6,174 bases of DNA, taken from contig JAFGLK010000381.1 of NCBI GenBank assembly GCA_016928125.1, positions 1 to 6,174 of the forward strand, in the 5' to 3' direction. The DNA comes from Anaerolineae bacterium (GTDB lineage Bacteria; Chloroflexota; Anaerolineae; UBA1429). Positions 1 through 5,014 of the stretch are shown here, piece by piece (position 1 is the first letter of the stretch; each line of letters begins with the position of its first letter). The translations under genes were made by a program, and so were the position numbers. The notes below the pieces were generated by a model. That model had not been told where the DNA came from. It saw nothing but the letters and a program-made list of their open reading frames with translations, and did not search any database.

Positions 1-77
1 ACAAAAAGCGTGGCCATGGTTATCAAAACAACCATAGCCCCATGACGCACACTGGATTCTATCGGAAACTGGCTCAT
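1..77 (-). CDS. N-terminus of a membrane protein, possibly RND-type transporter (partial)
   Basis: On the minus strand an ATG at 77-75 opens a frame of 25 codons with no stop before the window edge. The first residues are MSQFPIESSVRHG, followed by a hydrophobic run AMVVLITMATLF that looks like the start of a transmembrane helix. A short amphipathic lead-in with Arg/His just before the first helix is typical of RND efflux transporters of the AcrB type. That family assignment is inference from 25 residues. A near-consensus promoter lies at the right distance upstream, giving a predicted leader of only about 17 nt. The leader is G-rich (GGGGGG at 93-88, 10 nt before the ATG) rather than a clear Shine-Dalgarno. 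The frame was judged by eye and could be fortuitous; the rival reading is a short RNA ending in the hairpin at 12-39. Confidence 0.45.
   Translation of the reverse strand, partial: MSQFPIESSVRHGAMVVLITMATLF
12..39 (-). repeat. Inverted repeat, terminator-like on the minus strand
   Basis: GGCCATGGTT (12-21) and AACCATAGCC (30-39) pair in 9 of 10 positions across an 8-nt loop. Read on the minus strand, the stem is followed by ACGC and then five T residues (7-3), so it resembles an intrinsic terminator with a 4-nt spacer. It lies inside the partial minus-strand reading frame, so it may simply be coding sequence. If the frame is not real, it could end a transcript of roughly 90 nt from the promoter at 129-101. 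Confidence 0.35.
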
Positions 78-100
78 CCGACGCAGGCCCCCCGCGTCAA

Positions 101-129
101 ACTATAGCGAATGGCCTAGGGAGTGTCAA
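101..129 (-). promoter_or_regulatory. Sigma70-type promoter reading left
   Basis: On the minus strand a perfect -35 box TTGACA (129-124) is followed by exactly 17 nt and a -10 box TATAGT (106-101), five of six matching TATAAT. Transcription would start near 94 and reach the ATG at 77 after about 17 nt. This is the best promoter match I found in the window. It gives the leftward reading frame at the edge a credible start. Confidence 0.65.
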
Positions 130-146
130 ATGAGGGTGCACGATCT

Positions 147-156
147 GCGCCGGCGC
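147..156. promoter_or_regulatory. Perfect 10-bp palindrome between divergent promoters
   Basis: GCGCCGGCGC is a perfect dyad. It lies between the two divergent -35 boxes, 3 nt upstream of the rightward one. This is a classical place for an operator serving one or both promoters. GC-rich palindromes arise by chance in GC-rich DNA, and no regulator gene is visible, so the operator role is only a suggestion. Confidence 0.25.
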
Positions 157-159
157 CAC

Positions 160-188
160 TTGCTTGGCCCATGCCCCTATGATATACT
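160..188 (+). promoter_or_regulatory. Sigma70-type promoter with extended -10, reading right
   Basis: TTGCTT (160-165) is separated by exactly 17 nt from TATACT (183-188), which matches TATAAT in five of six bases. TGA directly before the -10 forms an extended -10 (TGn) element, which would compensate for the weak -35. Start of transcription is expected near 195, leaving a leader of about 65 nt before the zinc-ribbon gene. It probably drives both that gene and the ATPase/propeller gene. Confidence 0.6.
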
Positions 189-248
189 GGTCCCGGTCGA
201 CTGACAGACATCTCGCCTTGTCCGTATGTCGCTAGCACGTTTGGCGCC

Positions 249-253
249 AGAGG
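249..253 (+). promoter_or_regulatory. Shine-Dalgarno deciding the zinc-ribbon gene start
   Basis: AGAGG lies 8 nt before the ATG at 262. The other in-frame ATG, at 226, has no purine-rich site upstream. This supports 262 as the start, as does the start of family-like sequence immediately after it. Confidence 0.55.
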
Positions 254-261
254 TCCCTACG

Positions 262-963
262 ATGTCTCTTCTTCAGACTCTATTGCACCTGCAGGCCCTC
301 GACCAGGAATGGGATGAGAAGAGCCAGGCTTTCCGCGCTACGCGGGAGCGCTTGGCTGGGCAGCCCGAGTTGGAGGAGGCGCGCGCCGACCGTGATGAGG
401 TCGAGGCGCGTGTTGCCGAGAAGCGGTCCACCCTGCGGGATGCTGAGCTGCAGATCGAAGGGCTGGAGGAGAAGGTCGAGCAGGTGGAAGAGTCACTCTA
501 TAGTGGCAGGATCCGCGCAGCTCGCGAACTGGAGGACCTGGCCAAGGATCGTGACTACCTGAGGGGGCGCCTCGCCCAACTGGAAGACGAGGCCCTGGAG
601 GCCATGACCGAGTTGGATGATCTTGAGCAGGCTTCTGCACAAAGCAGCCAGAAGCTAGAGACTTTGGAGGATGCCTGGTCGCGAGAGCATGAAACCCTCG
701 TCGAGCGCTATCGAGAGCTGCATCAGCGCCTGCAGGCTCTCCAGGCTGAGCGTCAGGCTGCGCGTCAGGCCTTGGGCTCTGCAGAGCTGGCCCTGTACGA
801 CGAGCTTCGCAGAAGCAAGTCGGGCGCCGTCTTGTCGCCGGTGATTGACAACACGTGCCAGACTTGTCGCGTGGCGGTGCCCTCGTACAAGGCTCAGGAG
901 GTCAAGCGCGGCGACACGATCGTTGTCTGCGAGGGATGCGGCCGGATCCTCTATCCGGGCTGA
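262..963 (+). CDS. Coiled-coil protein with C4-type zinc ribbon (CdsZ/DUF164-like)
   Basis: The 233-residue product begins SLLQTLLHLQALDQEWD, the usual opening of this family, and continues for about 170 residues as charged heptad-rich helix (many Glu, Arg, Leu, Ala) expected to form an antiparallel coiled-coil hairpin. The C-terminus carries two CxxC pairs, C199/C202 and C223/C226, 20 residues apart, followed by GRILYPG: a C4 zinc ribbon. Length and domain order fit the family, whose members have been linked to nucleic-acid binding or complex assembly; the exact role here is unknown. No signal peptide or membrane segment is seen, so it should be cytoplasmic. ATG 262 is preferred over ATG 226 on Shine-Dalgarno and family grounds; the longer form would add 12 residues. 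The gene lies downstream of a good promoter and 40 nt before the ATPase/propeller gene. Confidence 0.9.
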   Translation: MSLLQTLLHLQALDQEWDEKSQAFRATRERLAGQPELEEARADRDEVEARVAEKRSTLRDAELQIEGLEEKVEQVEESLYSGRIRAARELEDLAKDRDYLRGRLAQLEDEALEAMTELDDLEQASAQSSQKLETLEDAWSREHETLVERYRELHQRLQALQAERQAARQALGSAELALYDELRRSKSGAVLSPVIDNTCQTCRVAVPSYKAQEVKRGDTIVVCEGCGRILYPG

Positions 964-1007
964 TGCGACTCGGAGTGTCATCTCACAGCGGAGAAATCGA
1001 TCGTTGA
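963..1007 (+). other. 14-codon minicistron bridging two genes
   Basis: The stop TGA of the zinc-ribbon gene (961-963) overlaps an ATG (963-965) as TGATG. That ATG opens a 14-codon frame, MRLGVSSHSGEIDR, ending in TGA at 1005-1007. This stop overlaps the TTG start of the next gene (1004-1006) as TTGA. The geometry would let ribosomes pass from one gene to the next by reinitiation. A peptide function is unlikely, and a chance arrangement cannot be excluded. Confidence 0.25.
990..994 (+). promoter_or_regulatory. Shine-Dalgarno for the TTG start at 1004
   Basis: GGAGA ends 9 nt before TTG at 1004. It is the main reason, with the family-like sequence NPYVTDRPL straight after it, for placing the start of the ATPase/propeller gene there rather than 159 nt upstream inside the zinc-ribbon gene. 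Confidence 0.55.
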
Positions 1008-3118
1008 GGAACCCTTATGTAACCGATCGACCGCTGACGGGTCAGGATTTGTACTACGGCCGCGAAGGCGCTTTTGCTCGTCTTAACACAGCCTTGGGCT
1101 CTGGCGAGCGCCTGTTTGTCCTCTATGCCCCCAGGTACGCGGGCAAAACCTCGTTTCTCAATCAACTCTCGCTTCGTTTCCAGCGTCGAGTTGTTCGTCG
1201 CATCGAGTGGACGGCTCTGGACCCCCGGCATGACGATCCCCTTGGGCGGCTGCTCTTCGGCGTGGCGCGGGCCTTCGGGCTAGGCGATCCCGATTGGGGC
1301 GACGGTCCCATTGATGGCGACCAGGCCAGGCGCTATCTGCAAGCCCTTTTCTCGGCTCAAGAGCCGCGCCTCCACTTGCTCTGCTTTGACACGATTCCTG
1401 GGGCGGCCTTTGAGGACCAGGAGGCCTGGGAAAGCGCACTGCGCGTCTTGGGCTCGGCGCTGGATCGGGGCAGTAGCCTGGCCATTCTCCTGAGCGTCGA
1501 GAGTGCTCCCGGTCAGTATATCGTGCCCGATGTCCTTTGTGGGTGCCACCGCATTGAGCTTGAGCCTCTCCAGGAGCGTGAGACGGAGGATCTGCTCACG
1601 CTGCCGGTCCGAGGGCGCCTGAGCTATGATCATGATTCGATACGTTATGTTCAGCGGCTCACTGGCGGAGAGCCCTATCTGGTCCAACTGTTCGGTGAGA
1701 TGCTCTTCGATCGTCGTATCGCGCTGGGCTGGGCGGGCCGGCCCGAGGCGGAAGAGGTCGCCCAGGCGCTGGTGAGCTCGGGCGTGGCGCCATTCGGCGA
1801 GATGTGGTCAGCCTGTGGGCCGACTGCTCAGATCGTGCTGTCGGTTCTCGCCGAGAGACGAGGGGCCAGCGAGCTGGGCTCGGCCTCCGATGTGGCGCTG
1901 TACCTGAGGCAGCTGCAGACCGAGATGCCTGCTGAAGATCTGGATGAAGGTCTGAAGGAGCTGGTCCAGCGAGAGATCCTCGATCGCATGGGCGGTGAGA
2001 TCTACCGCTTCCGCAGCGACCTCTTTCGGGGCTGGATCAAGGCCAACAAAAGCACGGCCCAGACTTTTCGTGACAATCGCCGGTACGCCCAGCAGCGGCT
2101 GGAGCGCATCGCACTGCCTCGTAGCAGGCATGTGGACTGGCTTGGGCTCCTGCTCTGGGGCGTGGCCGGCCTGCTTGTGGCGGCGATCGCCTGGGTGTGG
2201 CGTTCGCGTGAGACCACCATCATCTCCACGGGCAAGCCCACGGTGGCGGCCCTCGTGGCGCATGAGCCCAGCCCTGAGCCGACGCCCGCTGTGCCTACGC
2301 CGCAGCGAGGGGTTGCCCCTGGGCACATCGTGTATATGGGCAAGGAACGGGTGGAGGACAAGTGGTCGATCTATGCGATGCGTAGCGACGGCTCGGATCC
2401 GGTGCGACTGACCGATTCGGGAGCCAACGATACCTCGCCAGCCTGGGCGCCTGACGGCCGCCGGATCGTTTTTGTCTCCGATCGCGATGGCAATCGTGAG
2501 ATCTATGTCATGAACGCCGACGGCAATCAGCAACTCAACGTGACGAACCACGCAGCGGAGGACTGGACGCCCAGTTGGTCTCCCAACGGCACACAGATCG
2601 CCTTTGCATCCTTCCGCGACGGGAACTGGGAGTTATATCTGGCCAATGCAGACGGCTCGGACCCCCAGCGTTTGACGCAGAATCAAGCCGCAGACTATAG
2701 CCCGCGCTTTTCGCCAGACGGTCGTCGCCTCGTCTTTGTGTCCGATCGTGACGGCAATCTCGAGATCTATGTCATGGGGGTGGATGGAAGCGATCAGACG
2801 CGCGTGACCGAGCACGAGGCCACGGATCAGAATCCGGTCTGGTCTCTTGACGGGGAACGTATCCTGTGGGAGAGCTATCGCGAGAACAACATGGAGATCT
2901 TTGCGGCCAGGCTCGACGGGACAGAGCTAGGGCCGCTCAGTCGCGACGCCTATGCTGACGATCACGGGCCGACCTGGTCGCCCTGGGGCAAGCGTATCGC
3001 CTACTACTCGAATCGCGATCACGGCTGGGACATCTACACATTCGACCTGGAGACCGGTGAACGCGCCAACTTGACCCTGAGCGCGATGCTGGAACAGGCC
3101 CCACACTGGGGGCCGTAG
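1004..3118 (+). CDS. Membrane-anchored STAND/AAA-like ATPase fused to a six-bladed PD40 propeller
   Basis: The 704-residue product has these parts in order. Residues 3-20 (NPYVTDRPL...YYGR) are the usual lead-in of this ATPase group. The P-loop is APRYAGKTS at 42-50 with K48. A Walker B-like strand HLLCFD ends at D129. A motif of the type LTGGEPYLVQLFGEM follows, then a winged-helix-like region to about 365. One transmembrane helix spans about 379-399, then a Pro/Thr linker (PSPEPTPAVPTP), and from G440 six PD40/TolB-like blades with recurring SPxWSPDG, DRDGNxEIYVM and ADGS elements. The flank before the helix is Arg-rich and no signal peptide is seen, so the ATPase should be cytoplasmic and the propeller outside. 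The terminal APHWGP can complete the first blade. Oddities: the first P-loop Gly is Ala, and Walker B reads D-T, not D-E, so ATPase activity may be weak. The TTG start has a Shine-Dalgarno; an in-frame TTG at 845 lies inside the upstream gene and is unlikely. Ligand and function are unknown; a sensing or assembly role is inference. Confidence 0.88.
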   Translation: MRNPYVTDRPLTGQDLYYGREGAFARLNTALGSGERLFVLYAPRYAGKTSFLNQLSLRFQRRVVRRIEWTALDPRHDDPLGRLLFGVARAFGLGDPDWGDGPIDGDQARRYLQALFSAQEPRLHLLCFDTIPGAAFEDQEAWESALRVLGSALDRGSSLAILLSVESAPGQYIVPDVLCGCHRIELEPLQERETEDLLTLPVRGRLSYDHDSIRYVQRLTGGEPYLVQLFGEMLFDRRIALGWAGRPEAEEVAQALVSSGVAPFGEMWSACGPTAQIVLSVLAERRGASELGSASDVALYLRQLQTEMPAEDLDEGLKELVQREILDRMGGEIYRFRSDLFRGWIKANKSTAQTFRDNRRYAQQRLERIALPRSRHVDWLGLLLWGVAGLLVAAIAWVWRSRETTIISTGKPTVAALVAHEPSPEPTPAVPTPQRGVAPGHIVYMGKERVEDKWSIYAMRSDGSDPVRLTDSGANDTSPAWAPDGRRIVFVSDRDGNREIYVMNADGNQQLNVTNHAAEDWTPSWSPNGTQIAFASFRDGNWELYLANADGSDPQRLTQNQAADYSPRFSPDGRRLVFVSDRDGNLEIYVMGVDGSDQTRVTEHEATDQNPVWSLDGERILWESYRENNMEIFAARLDGTELGPLSRDAYADDHGPTWSPWGKRIAYYSNRDHGWDIYTFDLETGERANLTLSAMLEQAPHWGP
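2321..3115 (+). repeat. Tandem coding repeats: six PD40/TolB-like blades
   Basis: The region encodes six units of about 42-45 residues. Blades 2, 3 and 4 are closest to consensus (SPxWSPDGxxIxFxSxRDGNxEIYxM). Blade 5 (WSLDGERILWESYRENN) and blade 6 (WSPWGKRIAYYSNRDHG) are more diverged. The first unit has only the inner strands, starting at GHIVYM, and the missing outer strand is supplied by APHWGP at the extreme C-terminus. At DNA level 2471-2512 and 2735-2776 match in 37 of 42 bases, pointing to internal duplication or gene conversion between blades 2 and 4. Confidence 0.85.
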
Positions 3119-3143
3119 CTCGCTGGCTTGGCGCCGCCAGTGT
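3103..3143. terminator. Inverted repeat between convergent genes, possible bidirectional terminator
   Basis: ACACTGG (3103-3109) and CCAGTGT (3137-3143) are perfect inverted copies flanking the 24-nt gap between the two convergent stop codons. A smaller alternative hairpin, CTGGC (3123-3127) with GCCAG (3136-3140) around an 8-nt loop, sits inside. Neither strand has a T-run after the stem, so this is not a standard intrinsic terminator. Its position is the reason to list it. Confidence 0.35.
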
Positions 3144-3406
3144 CAGGCAAAGCGCGCCAACATCGTCAACAGCATGCGCCCCACCATCTGGATCAGAATC
3201 AGACCGATCATGGGCGAGAGATCCAGTCCACCGATGCTGGGCACCACCCGACGGATCGGCCCCAGGATGGGCTCTGTGATGTCCAGGATGAGCGTCACCA
3301 AGCGGCTGGAGCGATCGATGGGCAGCCAGCTTAGAATGATACGCGCGAATATGGCAAAAGTAAGAGCTCTCTCCAAAACGACGACAAAAGTATATAGAAA
3401 ACTCAT
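3143..3406 (-). CDS. yggT: YggT family (YlmG-like) small membrane protein
   Basis: The 87-residue product has two hydrophobic segments, about residues 4-27 and 63-85. Between them is the conserved family stretch ITEPILGPIRRVVPSIGG followed by LDLSPMIGLILIQ. ILSWLP at the end of the first helix is also typical. YggT/YlmG proteins are integral membrane proteins; they have been linked to osmotic tolerance, cell-division gene clusters and, in plastids and cyanobacteria, to nucleoid or thylakoid organisation, but no biochemical activity is settled. Its ATG overlaps the proC stop as ATGA and has no well-spaced Shine-Dalgarno (AAGG abuts the ATG), so its translation probably depends on coupling to proC. 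It is the last gene of the leftward operon and ends 24 nt from the convergent propeller gene. Length is normal for single-repeat members. Confidence 0.92.
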   Translation of the reverse strand: MSFLYTFVVVLERALTFAIFARIILSWLPIDRSSRLVTLILDITEPILGPIRRVVPSIGGLDLSPMIGLILIQMVGRMLLTMLARFA

Positions 3407-4233
3407 CCTTGAGGTAATTCCCCCAAACTTGTGGCTTTGTGATATGCTGCCAGGATCGCCCGAGACACCATCGCCCTGAGCCCCCCCTCCTCGAACTGAT
3501 AGAGCGCTTCTGCCGTGGTCCCGCCGGGAGAGGTCACCCGATTGCGCAAGATCGCGGGATGCACGCCAGACTGTTGGGCATAGATGGCCGAGCCCCGCAC
3601 CGTCTGCAGCGCCAGTTGCTCGGCCACGGCCCTCGAGAAACCCATGTGGACCCCCGCATCGGTCAGGGCCTCGATGAAAAGAAAGACATAGGCCGGCCCC
3701 GAGCCGCTCAACGCCGTGGCCTTGTCGAGATCGCCCTCCTCGTCAACATAGATCGCCTGACCCAGCGCGGTGATGATCTGAGCGGCGTGCTGCCTCTGGA
3801 CGTCGCTCGTCTCAAGTGTAGCGGTCCAGACCGAGATGCCCTCTCCGATCTGCCCAGGCGTGTTGGGCATGATGCGCACAACGGCGGGTGTGGCCAAGGC
3901 CGTGCGGATCGTCTCGATCTTGGCCCCAGCCACGATGGAGAGCACCAGTGTGGTCTCAGATGGTTGACCTCGAAGCTCAGCCAGCACCTGCCCAAGCACC
4001 TGCGGCTTGACGGCCAACACGATGATCTGGGCACCGTCCACGGCCTCGAGATTCGAGCCCGTAACCTGGACTCCCATCTCTGTGGCGAGATACTGCCGGC
4101 GCCCTTCCAAGGGATCACTGACGATGAGTGCCTCCGGGCGTGCGAGCTGCTGGCCCAGAACGCCCCTGATGATAGCCTCAGCCATCATACCGCCGCCCAC
4201 AAACGCAATGCGCGCATGCTCCAGCCCGCTCAT
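3403..4233 (-). CDS. proC: Pyrroline-5-carboxylate reductase
   Basis: The 276-residue product should catalyse the last step of proline synthesis, NAD(P)H-dependent reduction of 1-pyrroline-5-carboxylate to L-proline, in the cytoplasm. The N-terminal Rossmann nucleotide-binding loop is FVGGGMMAEAI (GGGMMA at 13-18). Further family marks are LAVKPQ, VVRIMPNTP, the substrate-site loop ALSGSGPAYVF and the C-terminal signature VTSPGGTTAEAL (SPGGTT at 235-240) in the helical dimerisation domain. Length is normal and no key residue is missing. The ATG at 4233 is preceded by AGGAG with 5-nt spacing, overlapping the yggS stop. The gene begins 8 nt after yggS and overlaps yggT by 4 nt. Association of yggS with proC is widespread and fits a role of the PLP-binding YggS in amino-acid balance. 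Confidence 0.97.
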   Translation of the reverse strand: MSGLEHARIAFVGGGMMAEAIIRGVLGQQLARPEALIVSDPLEGRRQYLATEMGVQVTGSNLEAVDGAQIIVLAVKPQVLGQVLAELRGQPSETTLVLSIVAGAKIETIRTALATPAVVRIMPNTPGQIGEGISVWTATLETSDVQRQHAAQIITALGQAIYVDEEGDLDKATALSGSGPAYVFLFIEALTDAGVHMGFSRAVAEQLALQTVRGSAIYAQQSGVHPAILRNRVTSPGGTTAEALYQFEEGGLRAMVSRAILAAYHKATSLGELPQG

Positions 4234-4238
4234 CTGCT

Positions 4239-4243
4239 CTCCT
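4239..4243 (-). promoter_or_regulatory. Shine-Dalgarno of proC overlapping the yggS stop
   Basis: On the minus strand AGGAG (4243-4239) lies 5 nt before the proC ATG (4233) and shares bases with the TAG stop of yggS (4244-4242). Ribosomes ending yggS would sit on the proC initiation site, so coupling is likely. Confidence 0.6.
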
Positions 4244-4991
4244 ATTCCTCTTGAAGAGGGCCAAAGATCGCCCTTCCAATGCGCACCAGAGTGGCGCCCT
4301 CCTCGATGGCTACTTCAAAGTCGTCGGTCATGCCCATCGACAGCTCGGACCAGGCTGAGTAGCTCAGACGTGATCTCAGGATGTCGCGCAGCTGCCTCAA
4401 CGCCGCAAAGATGGGCCTGGCCTCCTCTGCCTCAGGCACGATCGGCGCCATGGTCATCAGGCCCCGCACATCCAGGTGAGCGAGGCGCTCCAGGGAGGCC
4501 AACTCTTCGAGCAGTATCTGCCGCTCCTCCGCCGTGCTGGCCGGGAAGCCATACTTGGAGGCTTCGCCGGAGACATTGGCCTCAATGAGCACGGGCATGC
4601 GCTTGCCTGCCTGTTCCGCGAAGGAGTTCAGCCGATGTGCCAGGCGCATCGAGTCCAGCGAATGGATCACGTCTGCCACAGCCACCGCCCGCGCGGCCTT
4701 GCGACTCTGAATGTGTCCGATCATGTGCCATGTAGGTGGATCGGCCTGAAACTCAGCTTGGAGGATGGGCAGCTTTTCCTCGGCTTCCTCAACACGATTC
4801 TCACCGAAATGCCGCAACCCGCAGCGATACGCAGCCTGGATCTCTTCGCACGTGCGCGTCTTGGTGACCGCCACCAGCACGACCTCATCGGGCGCGCGAC
4901 TCGAGCGCTCACACGCCGCGGCTATGCACCTCTCGACCTGATCCAGTCTGGCTCGGATCGTGTCCATCACTCTGTCTGCCATCTCTTCCAT
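4242..4991 (-). CDS. yggS: PLP homeostasis protein, YggS/YlmE/PLPBP family
   Basis: The 249-residue product binds pyridoxal 5'-phosphate in an alanine-racemase-like TIM barrel. It acts in vitamin B6 and amino-acid homeostasis without known enzyme activity. The PLP lysine is K44 in VAVTKT. Other marks are FGENRVEEAEEK (family FGENYVQE), WHMIGHIQSRKA, ANVSGEASKYGF, RGLMTMAP, and at the C-terminus LSMGMTDDFEVAIEEGATLVRIGRAIFG, which holds the phosphate-binding part. The start is uncertain. GTG at 5018 overlaps the pgeF stop as GTGA (258 residues); ATG 4991 has GGAG with 9-nt spacing and is preferred; ATG 4982 and ATG 4967 are also in frame. ATG 4967 would put the lysine at position 36, as in E. 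coli YggS, but lacks a good ribosome site. The gene sits between pgeF and proC, 8 nt from proC. Confidence 0.94.
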   Translation of the reverse strand: MEEMADRVMDTIRARLDQVERCIAAACERSSRAPDEVVLVAVTKTRTCEEIQAAYRCGLRHFGENRVEEAEEKLPILQAEFQADPPTWHMIGHIQSRKAARAVAVADVIHSLDSMRLAHRLNSFAEQAGKRMPVLIEANVSGEASKYGFPASTAEERQILLEELASLERLAHLDVRGLMTMAPIVPEAEEARPIFAALRQLRDILRSRLSYSAWSELSMGMTDDFEVAIEEGATLVRIGRAIFGPLQEE

Positions 4992-5014
4992 CCTGTAGAG
5001 CTCCGGGCAACTCC

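Noticed and set aside
80..98. GACGC/GCGTC inverted repeat around a C-rich loop as an operator or terminator
   Set aside because: Arms of only 5 bp in GC-rich DNA are expected by chance, and there is no T-run; it merely overlaps the predicted leftward leader.
226..261. ATG at 226 as start of the zinc-ribbon gene
   Set aside because: No purine-rich site precedes it, and its 12 extra residues are not family-like, whereas ATG 262 has AGAGG at 8 nt.
845..1003. N-terminal extension of the ATPase/propeller gene from an in-frame TTG at 845
   Set aside because: It lies in another frame over the conserved zinc-ribbon codons, is Arg/Ser-rich low-quality protein, and has no ribosome site; TTG 1004 has GGAGA and begins the family-like sequence.
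1808..2551. 247-codon open frame on the minus strand
   Set aside because: It is antisense to the winged-helix, membrane and first propeller part of the ATPase/propeller gene and shows Arg/His-rich composition typical of a shadow frame.
2321..3115. Tandem repeat as a CRISPR-like or non-coding satellite array
   Set aside because: The units are diverged, lack spacers, keep the reading frame throughout and encode PD40 blades.
3439..4254. 271-codon open frame on the plus strand
   Set aside because: It is the antisense shadow of proC, rich in His, Arg and Pro, with no recognisable domain, while the minus strand encodes clear proC motifs.
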